From assembly GCF_009939295.1 (NCBI RefSeq), contig NZ_WVIC01000003.1, positions 112,781 to 176,780 on the forward strand: a stretch of DNA of 64,000 nt, written 5' to 3'. Source of the DNA: Petrachloros mirabilis ULC683. GTDB lineage: Bacteria; Cyanobacteriota; Cyanobacteriia; Thermosynechococcales; Thermosynechococcaceae. The notes under the pieces were generated by a model. The model had not been told where the DNA came from, ran no database searches, and saw only the letters and a program-made list of their open reading frames with translations. Shown piece by piece: positions 1 through 8,187 of the stretch (the stretch's first letter is position 1; each line of letters starts with the position of its first letter). Both the position numbers and the translations under genes were made by a program.

Positions 1-1
1 G

Positions 2-721
2 CCAGAGTCGCCCTATAAACAAATTCAAGACGAAGCTAAAGGATACGAACTGGTATTGGAGCGAGAGCCGGAAAATCCTACGGCACTGCGAGGGTTAGTT
101 GAAGCTCGCCTTCAATTAATTAGCGTAGGTCTCAGCGATGTTCAAGAGCTGCTCGACCCCTTGGATAAACTGGCTAGGCTTAACCCCCAACAAACCCAGT
201 ACACCGTGTTACTAGCTCAGGTACAGCAACAAGCAGGTGACCCTGAGGCTGCCGCCACATCCTATCGCAACATTTTGGCCACCCAACCTGGAAACCTGGA
301 AGCCCTTCAAGGGTATGTGGCGCTCCTACTGCAACAACAGCGCCCCACCTATGCCATTGAAGTCCTCCAAAGTACGATTGAAACCGCACCTCAAGCCAAT
401 CAACTGCAACCCGGTAGCGTGAATGTCCCAGCCATTCAACTACTGAAAGGTCAAGTCTATGTAGCACAACAAGACTATGCTCAAGCCCTAGAGCTCTATG
501 ATCGTCTGATCGCTGAAAATCCTCAGGATTTTCGACCCGTGTATGCCAAAGCCGTTGTTCTTAAAGAGCAAGGCCAATCTGACCAGGCTCAAGCCCTGTT
601 TAGCCAAGCCGTGGCACTAGCACCCGCTCAGTACAAAGATCAGATTCAAGCGACTGCCCAGCAATCTGCCCCCGCGACACCGCCACCAGCTACCCCCAGT
701 ACAGAAGAAGGGCCTGAGTAA
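2..721 (+). CDS. TPR-repeat protein, 5' end outside window
   Basis: The reading frame is open from base 2 to a TAA at 719-721, so the N-terminus lies upstream; the internal TTG at 56 is not needed as a start. The visible 239 residues are helical TPR repeats with typical pattern such as ALEALQGYVALLL and AQALELYDRLIAENP, suggesting a scaffold for protein-protein contacts. The C-terminus is a Pro/Ala/Thr-rich low-complexity tail (ATPPPATPSTEEGPE). It converges on the IscA-like gene with only 4 bases between. The specific partner cannot be told from sequence. Confidence 0.8.
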   Translation, partial: PESPYKQIQDEAKGYELVLEREPENPTALRGLVEARLQLISVGLSDVQELLDPLDKLARLNPQQTQYTVLLAQVQQQAGDPEAAATSYRNILATQPGNLEALQGYVALLLQQQRPTYAIEVLQSTIETAPQANQLQPGSVNVPAIQLLKGQVYVAQQDYAQALELYDRLIAENPQDFRPVYAKAVVLKEQGQSDQAQALFSQAVALAPAQYKDQIQATAQQSAPATPPPATPSTEEGPE

Positions 722-725
722 CGTT

Positions 726-1061
726 TCAAACCGCACTCACAGCAAAGGAGTTGCCACAACCGCAGGTTTGCACCGCATTGGGATTGTGAAATCGAAATCC
801 ACCCCCCATCAAATCTTCGCTGTAATCTAGCAGCAAACCATCGATAGTAGGGAAACTCTGGGCATCAACAGCGACTTGCAAATCTTCACAGATGAAGACT
901 CGATCCTGCGGTTGGGCAATGGGCTCAAATTTGAGTGTGTACAGCAGGCCAGCACAACCACTAGCGCTCACAGTAATACGAAGCACCCCAGAAGCAGCCC
1001 CGAGGTGCTTGATTCGCAGACGTTTCACTTCTCCAATCGCAGCAGGGCTCAGTTGGATCAT
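726..1061 (-). CDS. HesB/IscA-family iron-sulfur cluster carrier
   Basis: A 111-residue A-type Fe-S carrier, the usual length for the family. The three conserved cysteines are present: C36 in SASGCAG and C100/C102 in the C-terminal CGCGNSF motif. The family binds a cluster or iron through these and hands clusters to apo-proteins in the cytoplasm. It stands alone, convergent with the TPR gene, without nifU, sufB or sufC beside it, as is common for cyanobacterial IscA/SufA paralogues. Which paralogue it is cannot be decided here. Confidence 0.92.
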   Translation of the reverse strand: MIQLSPAAIGEVKRLRIKHLGAASGVLRITVSASGCAGLLYTLKFEPIAQPQDRVFICEDLQVAVDAQSFPTIDGLLLDYSEDLMGGGFRFHNPNAVQTCGCGNSFAVSAV

Positions 1062-1088
1062 GAGGGTTCAGGTCTTGGACTGCAAAGA

Positions 1089-1490
1089 CTAGCGCGCATA
1101 ATCATCATCGAAGCGCACAATATCATCTTCGCCCAAATACTCGCCATTTTGAACTTCAATCAAAACAAGGGGCACCTTACCAGGATTTTCAAGGCGGTGC
1201 GAGGTAAAGCGCGGGACGTAGGTTGACTCGTTAGGACTCAGCATGATTTCTTCATCCCCTCGGACGACCCGCGCAATCCCCGATATTACAATCCAGTGTT
1301 CACTGCGATGGTGATGCATTTGCAGGCTGAGTCGATGACCCACCTTCACTTCAATGCGTTTAATTTTATAGCCTTTACCTTCTTCCAAAATCGTGAAGGA
1401 TCCCCATGGACGCAGCTCTGTCGCGGCAACACTATGGGGGGCGGCTTCCAACAAGGCCGAAGAAACTTTCATATTTTCTGCTTGAGCCAC
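1089..1490 (-). CDS. Cupin, mannose-6-phosphate isomerase type II-like
   Basis: A 133-residue single-domain cupin. RPWGSF near residue 28 and the metal-binding HHHRSEHW segment followed by VISGIARV are hallmarks of the C-terminal isomerase domain of bifunctional phosphomannose isomerase/GDP-mannose pyrophosphorylase (ManC/AlgA type). Here the domain stands alone without the nucleotidyltransferase half, as is frequent in cyanobacteria. Likely role is fructose-6-P/mannose-6-P interconversion or another sugar-phosphate cupin function. A second possible start is M7 (base 1472). Confidence 0.8.
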   Translation of the reverse strand: MAQAENMKVSSALLEAAPHSVAATELRPWGSFTILEEGKGYKIKRIEVKVGHRLSLQMHHHRSEHWIVISGIARVVRGDEEIMLSPNESTYVPRFTSHRLENPGKVPLVLIEVQNGEYLGEDDIVRFDDDYAR

Positions 1491-1678
1491 AGCGTATCTT
1501 AACCTCTAGCTGAAATTAGGTTTGAAATGATGTGTAGACGAATACAAGTCAACCAGTACCTGTCATCTGAGCCATCAGTATAGCCAGAACAACCCTAAAG
1601 TGACACCCACTAAAGCACAAATTTAATCTTTGGAAATAAGGTTAGAGTAGAGTTAGCCTTTAAGTCTTGTGTAGCGTC

Positions 1679-2470
1679 ATGATTGCCAGTACCACCCAGC
1701 CGGTCGTCACCTGGGAAAAGCTTCCTGACGATTTTGTTTTACCCGATGACCCAGTGGACAACATTCTTCAACCCACCCTGGCTGCCGCACTCACGGAAAG
1801 CCTGGTACTGGCGGGCAAATTACCGGAAACAGCACTGACCTCCACGAACTACGGTATTTGTGCCACGGTCGATGGCAAGATGGTGGTCAAGGCACCCGAT
1901 TGGGCTTACATTCCATCCATTCGAGTGCCTCGGCTTGAAGTCCATCGCAGCTATACTCCCAAGCTGCAAGGCGATCTGCCCCTGATTGTGATGGAGTTTC
2001 TCTCAGACAAAGATGGGAGTGAATATTCCATTAAACCCACTTATCCACCTGGTAAATGGTTTTTCTATGAGCGCGTGCTACAAGTTCCTTACTACGCAAT
2101 CTTTGATCTGGCAACGGGTAGTCTGGAGCTATATAAACTTGAGGCTTCTGAGCAATATCAACTTCTGTCTCCCGATGCCCAGCACCGATATTGGCTGCCC
2201 GAAATGAATTTAGCTCTTGGGATCTGGTCTGGGTTGCGTGAACATCGCCCTGGCTCTTGGCTGCGCTGGTGGGATGCATCGGGTAGCCTACTTCCGTGGG
2301 GTATTGAGAAGGTTGAGCAGGAACGCCAGCGGGCTGAACAGGAGCACCAGCGGGCTGAGCAGGAACGCCAGCGGGCTGAACAGGAGCACCAGCGGGCTGA
2401 ACAGGAACGCCAGCGGGCTGAGCGCTTGGTAGCTCAGCTCCGAGCAGCTGGATTGGATCTAGATCAGTAA
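1679..2470 (+). CDS. Uma2-family (DUF820) putative endonuclease with coiled-coil tail
   Basis: ATG at 1679 is preferred over the in-frame TTG at 1667. The domain (roughly residues 10-205) has the Uma2/DUF820 layout: an early Pro-rich segment, then PSIRVPRLEV, DLPLIVMEFLSDKDGSEYS and ERVLQVPYYAIFD, which form the PD-(D/E)XK-like nuclease fold. The tail is five 7-residue repeats (EQERQRA/EQEHQRA) predicted to form a coiled coil, ending RAAGLDLDQ. These genes are extremely numerous in cyanobacteria; their true substrate is unknown. Another Uma2 gene (49697-50464) and a remnant (56449-56622) are in this window. Confidence 0.85.
   Translation: MIASTTQPVVTWEKLPDDFVLPDDPVDNILQPTLAAALTESLVLAGKLPETALTSTNYGICATVDGKMVVKAPDWAYIPSIRVPRLEVHRSYTPKLQGDLPLIVMEFLSDKDGSEYSIKPTYPPGKWFFYERVLQVPYYAIFDLATGSLELYKLEASEQYQLLSPDAQHRYWLPEMNLALGIWSGLREHRPGSWLRWWDASGSLLPWGIEKVEQERQRAEQEHQRAEQERQRAEQEHQRAEQERQRAERLVAQLRAAGLDLDQ
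2315..2419 (+). repeat. Five 21-bp tandem repeats inside the Uma2 gene
   Basis: Five consecutive 21-bp units (gaRcaggaRcRccagcgggct type) encode alternating EQERQRA and EQEHQRA heptads. The copy number keeps frame (7 codons per unit), so expansion or contraction by slippage would only lengthen or shorten the coiled coil. Confidence 0.9.
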
Positions 2471-2481
2471 TTTCAGTTGCA

Positions 2482-5118
2482 ATGCAATATCTTGACCTGT
2501 TGCAGCGCCTTCGCTATTTGCTTCAGCCCAAGCGGGTTGCTATTGCTGAGGCTTGCCTGATTGGGCTGATTTCGGGTTTGGCCGCTGTGATTTTGCAGCA
2601 GGGTATTGGGTTGCTGGGAAGCTGGCGACTTCAGGCGGCGGCGCAGTTTCCGGCTGCGATGGCCTATGGCCGGTCGGAGACCATCGCACTTCCCCTCATC
2701 GGTCTTCTGGGGGGTCTCATTGCCGGAACATTGGTGCAGCGCTTTGGCATGGAAACCTCTGGCAGCGGCATCCCTCAGGTCAAAGCCGCCCTAGCACAGT
2801 TCCCCGTAGCGCTGAATGGTCGAGTTGCCTTCGTGAAGCTACTGGCTAGCCTCACCGCCATTGGAGCCGGACTCAGTCTCGGACGACAAGGCCCCACCGT
2901 TCAAATTGGGGCGGCACTGGCTGCCCAGTTGAGTTATTGGGTGCCCACCGTCCCGGAACACCGCCGTCAAATGATTGCCGCCGGAGCTGGGGCGGGGCTA
3001 GCGGCTGGCTTTAACGCCCCCATTGCCGGGGTGTTGTTTGTTGCCGAAGAACTACTCCATGACTTGTCTAGCCTCACCCTGGGCACCGCCATTGTCGCCT
3101 GCTTTATTGGTGCGGTTGTGGCGCGGGTTTTAGGAGGACAGTCTTTATCCTTAAGCTTAGAACAAGTCGCATCTCAGGCCGACTTTACCGTTGTAGACAT
3201 TCCCTTCCTGTTGTTTTTAGGTGCTTTGGCAGGGCTGCTGGGCGCGCTTTTTAACAGCGGCATCCTGTCTGGGCAAGTGATGAAGCGCCGTTTCTTTCGG
3301 GTGGGACTGCCGCTACAAGTGGGGCTAGCAGGGGCACTCAGCGGCCTTATCGTCGGTCTATTGCCCGGTGGCTTTCAAAACTATGCTGGGATGCGCGAAC
3401 TCCTGAGTACCGGAGCCTTGGGCTGGCAAACCTCGGCCATTGCCTTTGCGCTGCAATTTGGCCTCACCATTCTAGCTTTTAGTTCCGGGGCACCGGGAGG
3501 GTTATTTGCCCCCAGTTTGCTCATGGGGGCAGCCCTGGGAAATGTGGTCGGGGGGATGCAAGCCATAGTTCTAGACACCGGTGACCCCACTACCTATGCT
3601 CTGGTGGGCATGGGTGCCTTCTTTGGGGCCGTTAGCCGTGTCCCCTTCACGGGCATCGTGATCATCTTTGAGATGACCACTGATTTTAATCTGGTGTTGC
3701 CCTTGATGATCTGCTCTATCGTCGCTTACTGGGTGGCCGAGCGCGTCAAACCTGGCTCTATCTATGATTTGCTGCTCCGTGCCCAAGGCATTGATTTGCA
3801 GGCCGAGCCCAACGCCGCACAAGGTCCCTTAACCAGTCTGACTGCGGCAGACATTATGGAGCGACGGGTCGAAACCCTCACCAGCGAAATTCCCATGAGC
3901 CAGGTGGCACAGGCGTTTGCACGCTCTCAACATCGAGGATTTCCCATTTTGGCCCAGGGGCACCTCGTCGGCATTGTCACCCAGTCTGATCTGACGAAAG
4001 CTCAGCAGCGCCAGCTCAGTGATCAAACTCCGGTACGGGAGATGATGACCCCCAGCCCGGTCACGGTCAACCCCCATGCCTTGCTATCTGAGGTGTTGTA
4101 TTTACTGGATCGCTACAAGATTAGCCGTCTACCGGTCATGGAAGGCCGCAAAATGGTCGGGGTGATTACCCGAGCAGACATCATTCGAGCCGAAACGGTG
4201 CAATTGAGCGGGAAACAGTCTTTTTTGAAGCCCGCTTCGCCCCCATCCTACGTTGTTTTTCAAACCCGCGCCCCAGCAGTTGCCGAGAGGCGGATGCTGA
4301 TTGCTTTGGGCAACCCCAATACAGCAGAAACCCTAATGAGATTGGCCGTGGCGCTGACCCAAGATCGCAGCTACGAATTGGAATGTCTTCAAGTGATTGA
4401 AATTTCCCGCAACCGTATCCCCTCAGAAACGGCGGTGCGTACTGAAAAAGGCCGTCATTTGCTCCAGCGATCGTTCCGTTATGGAAAGCGACAGCAGATC
4501 CCCGTGCATACCCAAATCCGCGTTGCCCATGATGTGGGGCAGACCATTCTAGAAGTAGAAAAAGAACGCCATATCGATCTGATTTTGATGGGCTGGCAGG
4601 GGCGAGCCACACCCCATGGCTGGATTCTGGGCGACACGACGGAAACCGTCACTCGCCAAGCGGCCAGTGATGTGATTTTTGTGAAATCTTCAGCGGCTTT
4701 TTCCTCGGGTCGAGCCGAACGCTGGTTGATCCCGGTCTCAGGTGGGCCAAATATTCAGCAGGCTTTGCAATTCTTGCCTGCACTCCTGACCCTGGGACAG
4801 CAGCCGGATATTTACCTCTGTCAGGTGGTGACGCCCCAACATCCCCAGCCCAATTTTTCGGTTTTGGAAGCCTATACCGAGCGGTTGCAAGCCCAATTTC
4901 CAGGACAGGTGCGGATTATTCCTTTGGTGCACAGCGATGTGGCAGCAGCCATTGTGGAATTGGCGGCGACCAAAGACATTGATGTGATTATGTTAGGAGC
5001 CAGTCGGGAAGGGCTACTCCATCAAGTGCTGCACGGCAATATTCCCACCGTGATTGCGCAGGCGAGTTCCTGTGCGGTGCTTTTGGTGCGTGCCCACAGT
5101 ACGGCTGAGCTCTCTTGA
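2482..5118 (+). CDS. ClC chloride channel/antiporter with two CBS and tandem USP domains
   Basis: 878 residues: ClC membrane core (about 1-435), a CBS pair (about 445-570) and two universal-stress-like domains (about 600-740 and 745-875). ClC signatures are G94-SGIP, GRQGPTVQIGA around residue 136 and GAPGGLFAPSL. The gating glutamate of the GREGP motif is replaced by Q136, whereas the internal proton glutamate (E190, in FVAEELL) is kept. In studied ClC proteins neutralising the gate uncouples proton exchange, so this protein may behave as a chloride-selective pore; that is inference. CBS and USP parts suggest nucleotide-sensitive control. It starts 11 bases after the Uma2 gene. Confidence 0.93.
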   Translation: MQYLDLLQRLRYLLQPKRVAIAEACLIGLISGLAAVILQQGIGLLGSWRLQAAAQFPAAMAYGRSETIALPLIGLLGGLIAGTLVQRFGMETSGSGIPQVKAALAQFPVALNGRVAFVKLLASLTAIGAGLSLGRQGPTVQIGAALAAQLSYWVPTVPEHRRQMIAAGAGAGLAAGFNAPIAGVLFVAEELLHDLSSLTLGTAIVACFIGAVVARVLGGQSLSLSLEQVASQADFTVVDIPFLLFLGALAGLLGALFNSGILSGQVMKRRFFRVGLPLQVGLAGALSGLIVGLLPGGFQNYAGMRELLSTGALGWQTSAIAFALQFGLTILAFSSGAPGGLFAPSLLMGAALGNVVGGMQAIVLDTGDPTTYALVGMGAFFGAVSRVPFTGIVIIFEMTTDFNLVLPLMICSIVAYWVAERVKPGSIYDLLLRAQGIDLQAEPNAAQGPLTSLTAADIMERRVETLTSEIPMSQVAQAFARSQHRGFPILAQGHLVGIVTQSDLTKAQQRQLSDQTPVREMMTPSPVTVNPHALLSEVLYLLDRYKISRLPVMEGRKMVGVITRADIIRAETVQLSGKQSFLKPASPPSYVVFQTRAPAVAERRMLIALGNPNTAETLMRLAVALTQDRSYELECLQVIEISRNRIPSETAVRTEKGRHLLQRSFRYGKRQQIPVHTQIRVAHDVGQTILEVEKERHIDLILMGWQGRATPHGWILGDTTETVTRQAASDVIFVKSSAAFSSGRAERWLIPVSGGPNIQQALQFLPALLTLGQQPDIYLCQVVTPQHPQPNFSVLEAYTERLQAQFPGQVRIIPLVHSDVAAAIVELAATKDIDVIMLGASREGLLHQVLHGNIPTVIAQASSCAVLLVRAHSTAELS

Positions 5119-5205
5119 CATAAATTTACGCTGAGTACCGTGGAAGGAAATCAGTTACATCAAGTCGCGCAAATTTTGAAACAACTGGCTAGTGGATAAT
5201 TTGGG

Positions 5206-6069
5206 TTAACTCTTTTTTGGCTTTTGCTTTTTTTGTTTACTATTCATAACGTGAGTTCGACAGCTCTCGTCTGCCCTCACCCCAACCCCTCTCCCAATGT
5301 TGGGAGAGGGGCTAAAACCTTGAATTTGTGCTCTGTTCCCCCTCTCCCAATGTTGGGAGAGGGGGCTAGGGGGTGAGGGCGGATAAGTCCTCGAACTCAC
5401 GTTATTCATAGGCTTATGGGTTACGGGTTCCTGTTTTGTTTCCAATCGTCTGACCCACCACAGCACTACAAAGGCAATAGTTGTCATGATCAGCACCATG
5501 ACGTTGGCCAGTCCGTAACGCTGCATTTGCACAGCATCGTAGATCGCTAGAGGTAGGGTTTGGGTGCGTCCCGGAATACTGCCTGCCACCATCAGCGTGG
5601 CTCCAAATTCTCCTAGTCCGCGAGCTACACTGAGTCCAAACCCAGCTAAAATGCCACGATAGGCTGTGGGAATGGTAATGCGCCACAGCACTTCCCCCTC
5701 TGTAGACCCCAGGGTGCGGGCGGCGGCTTCTAGTTCTGGGTTGACATTTGCGATCGCAGCTCTAGTGGATTCCACCATGAGAGGCAAAGCTACCACCGTA
5801 GAAGCGATTGCCCCGGCTTGCCAAGTAAAGAGCAAGTCAATCCCCAACCATTCCTTGATTGGGCTACCCCGCCCTAGTGCTAGGAGTAGGACATAGCCCA
5901 CGACACTGGGGGGTAAGACAAGGGGCAAGTTGAGCAGGGTCGAAACAAAAATCTGTCCCGGAAATTGCGTCCTGGCCAAAAAGATCCCCAGGCTCAGACC
6001 CAATATTAGAATCGACAGACTGGCAACCAAGGTAACCTGGAGGGACAAAATTGAGGGTTGCCAAATCAT
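5206..6069 (-). CDS. modB: Molybdate ABC transporter permease ModB, C-terminus extended by a mobile insertion
   Basis: Inner-membrane permease with five or so hydrophobic segments and the ABC EAA loop (EAAARTLGSTEGE...GLGEFG). It overlaps modA by 4 bases (ATGA), so the two are translationally coupled. The usual protein ends near residue 230. Here the tail is longer because a 154-bp palindromic element plus an 8-bp target duplication was inserted in frame after KPMN, adding exactly 54 codons, after which the original ending (SKQKKQKPKKS) resumes. The insert-encoded peptide includes PSPLSQHWERG and PSPNIGRGVGVRAD. No ATPase ModC is adjacent. Confidence 0.92.
   Translation of the reverse strand: MIWQPSILSLQVTLVASLSILILGLSLGIFLARTQFPGQIFVSTLLNLPLVLPPSVVGYVLLLALGRGSPIKEWLGIDLLFTWQAGAIASTVVALPLMVESTRAAIANVNPELEAAARTLGSTEGEVLWRITIPTAYRGILAGFGLSVARGLGEFGATLMVAGSIPGRTQTLPLAIYDAVQMQRYGLANVMVLIMTTIAFVVLWWVRRLETKQEPVTHKPMNNVSSRTYPPSPPSPLSQHWERGNRAQIQGFSPSPNIGRGVGVRADESCRTHVMNSKQKKQKPKKS
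5249..5402. mobile_element. Miniature element (MITE) with 12-bp TIRs and 8-bp target duplication inside modB
   Basis: Terminal inverted repeats ACGTGAGTTCGA (5249-5260) and TCGAACTCACGT (5391-5402) match perfectly. They are flanked by the direct repeat TATTCATA at 5241-5248 and 5403-5410, the expected target-site duplication. Inside are two ctctcccaatgttgggagag hairpins. Element plus one duplication is 162 bp, a multiple of three with no stop in the modB frame. A related, partial copy lies at 32055-32160. Confidence 0.92.
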
Positions 6070-6890
6070 GACACTGGCTCCTCTCCAGGTAGAATAAAGC
6101 CGTACTTTCGCATTAAAGGTCTTCCCTTTTCCCCGTTGATAAACATAGCAAACTGTTTGGCTTCCTCCGGATGGGGGGCACGCTTGGGAACGGCCAGCAT
6201 TTGTTCTAGGGGATTGTGGAGTTCCTCAGGCACCAGCACCCATTTGCCGAGTTTCTCAACACTAATGGAGAGCGCCGCGATCGCCACATCCACATTCCTC
6301 GCTTCGGCATACTGCTGGGTCTGCTTGATGTTTTCTCCCAGAATGAGTTTGGGCTGAATTTCCTCCCAAAGACCCGCCGACTGCAAGGCTTCCCGCGCTG
6401 CCACGCCATAGGGGGCATGGTCAGGGTTGGCGATCGCCACGCGCTTCACATTTGGTTTGGCCAGGTCTTTAATATCTTGAATCTCAAGGGTGCTGCCCTC
6501 CCGTTGCCACAGCGTGATGCGTCCTACCCCATATAAAGCCTTTGTATCGGAGAACACTAGCCCCTTTGCGTCCAAATCTTCGACAAATTTCTTGTTCGCG
6601 GCAGCAAACAAATCCACAGGTGCACCGCGCTCAATTTGCTGGGCAAGTTGTCCAGTTGAACCTAGATTAAACTTGACGGTGTGTCCAGTTTCTTGCTCCC
6701 AAAGCTTGCCAATCTCTGGAAAAACGTAACTTAAATCGGCGGCGGCAGACACTATTAGGGTCGCAGGCTCAGCAGTTTGTGAAGGAGAAGCGGCTGGGTT
6801 AAACGATTGTTGACTCACCTGAGAAAACCCACAGGCCATCAGCAAACCCACGCAGGCGAAAACCCAAAAACACCCCCACGTTTTCTGCAT
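6066..6890 (-). CDS. modA: Molybdate-binding lipoprotein ModA
   Basis: 274 residues. A signal peptide ends in a lipobox (LLMAC, acylated Cys at residue 20), so the protein is anchored on the periplasmic face of the inner membrane. The mature part is a class II periplasmic binding protein: SAAADLSYVFPEIGKLWEQ, FNLGSTGQLAQQI, GAPVDLFAAAN and a C-terminal EEAKQFAMFI segment are typical of ModA. It is first in a two-gene modAB operon transcribed leftwards. The ATPase must be supplied from elsewhere. Confidence 0.93.
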   Translation of the reverse strand: MQKTWGCFWVFACVGLLMACGFSQVSQQSFNPAASPSQTAEPATLIVSAAADLSYVFPEIGKLWEQETGHTVKFNLGSTGQLAQQIERGAPVDLFAAANKKFVEDLDAKGLVFSDTKALYGVGRITLWQREGSTLEIQDIKDLAKPNVKRVAIANPDHAPYGVAAREALQSAGLWEEIQPKLILGENIKQTQQYAEARNVDVAIAALSISVEKLGKWVLVPEELHNPLEQMLAVPKRAPHPEEAKQFAMFINGEKGRPLMRKYGFILPGEEPVS

Positions 6891-7014
6891 TTTCTCTCAA
6901 CTACTCGATGCGACCCAAGCCCTGATGCAAGCATGGTTTACATGTTGCCAGTATGCTAGCAAAAAGCTTGTTGATTGTTGCATAACGTTGTAGATGCCGT
7001 CAGGAGAATATCGA

Positions 7015-8187
7015 ATGCCTAAACCCAGTGCTGCGCTCAGGTTCATTGTTCTGCTGGGGTTCGTTAGCCTTTGCGCGGATGCGACCTACGAAGGGGCGCG
7101 CAGCATTACTGGGGCTTACCTCTCCATCTTGGGAGCCAGTGGCACCGTCGTTGGTTTGGTGGCGGGACTGGGAGAGTTGGTCGGCTATGGCCTGCGGTTG
7201 CTGACGGGGTTTTTGAGCGATCGCACTCGGCAATACTGGGGCATTACGACCCTGGGCTATGCAGTCAACACTGCTGTTGTGCCCTTGATGGCTCTGGCGG
7301 GACGCTGGGAAGTGTTAGCAGGTCTGATGATTGCGGAGCGCACAGGTAAAGCGATTCGTACTCCGCCCCGAGATGTGTTGCTGTCCCATGCCGCCATTCG
7401 CGTGGGGAAGGGCTTTGGGCTTGGGCTGCACGAGGCGATGGATCAGATCGGAGCGGTTTCCGGACCGCTGATGGTGACAGCGGTTTTAGCAATTTGGGGA
7501 AGCTATCGGGCAGGATTTGCGATTTTGGTGATCCCCGCTGTGTTGGGGTTGGTAGTCCTGCTGATGGGTCAGCGCATTTACCCCAACCCCCGCGAGTTTG
7601 AGCCAACCACCCAAGACTTACAGGGGGAAGGACTGCCGCGTCGATTTTGGATCTATTTAGGAGCTGTGGCATTCATGGCCGCAGGGTTTGTTGATTTTCC
7701 CCTGATTGCTTTTCATTTACAACAATCTGGCATGGAGCAGCCGACTCAAATTCCGTTGCTTTATGCCTTGGCAATGGGTGTAGATGCGATCGCAGCGCTG
7801 ATATTCGGGTACTGGTTTGATCGCATTGGCATCACCACCCTAATCATGGCCATTCTGCTTTCCATGGGGTTCGCCCCCTTAATTTTTTTGGGCGGCTCTG
7901 CCTTTGTCGTCTGGGGTATGGTGCTCTGGGGTATCGGCATGGGCGCACAGGAATCGATCTTAAAAGCAGTTGTAGCTGGGATGGTGCCGCCAGAGCGTCG
8001 CGGATCTGCCTACGGAATTTTCAACACTGGGTATGGCGTAGCATGGTTTTTGGGCAGTGCCCTGATGGGTGTGTTGTACGACCAATCAATCGGCTGGTTA
8101 ATCCTGTTTTCGGTACTCCTACAGTCAATCGCAATTCCATTGTTAATCTGGATTAAGCGCCAGTCTAGTCAAAGGAACGCACCATGA
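7015..8187 (+). CDS. MFS transporter
   Basis: About 390 residues with roughly 12 hydrophobic segments. The motif ERTGKAIRTPPRDVLLS in the loop region identifies a bacterial MFS subfamily of unknown substrate. The start chosen is ATG 7015, preceded by AGGAGA at 7002-7007; the upstream ATG 6994 lacks such a site. The last codons overlap the GMC oxidoreductase start by four bases (ATGA), so the pair is co-translated and may import or export the substrate or product of that enzyme. Confidence 0.85.
   Translation: MPKPSAALRFIVLLGFVSLCADATYEGARSITGAYLSILGASGTVVGLVAGLGELVGYGLRLLTGFLSDRTRQYWGITTLGYAVNTAVVPLMALAGRWEVLAGLMIAERTGKAIRTPPRDVLLSHAAIRVGKGFGLGLHEAMDQIGAVSGPLMVTAVLAIWGSYRAGFAILVIPAVLGLVVLLMGQRIYPNPREFEPTTQDLQGEGLPRRFWIYLGAVAFMAAGFVDFPLIAFHLQQSGMEQPTQIPLLYALAMGVDAIAALIFGYWFDRIGITTLIMAILLSMGFAPLIFLGGSAFVVWGMVLWGIGMGAQESILKAVVAGMVPPERRGSAYGIFNTGYGVAWFLGSALMGVLYDQSIGWLILFSVLLQSIAIPLLIWIKRQSSQRNAP

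Noticed and set aside
7265..7672. 135-codon minus-strand ORF inside the MFS gene
   Set aside because: Antisense shadow of a gene with strong membrane-protein signature.
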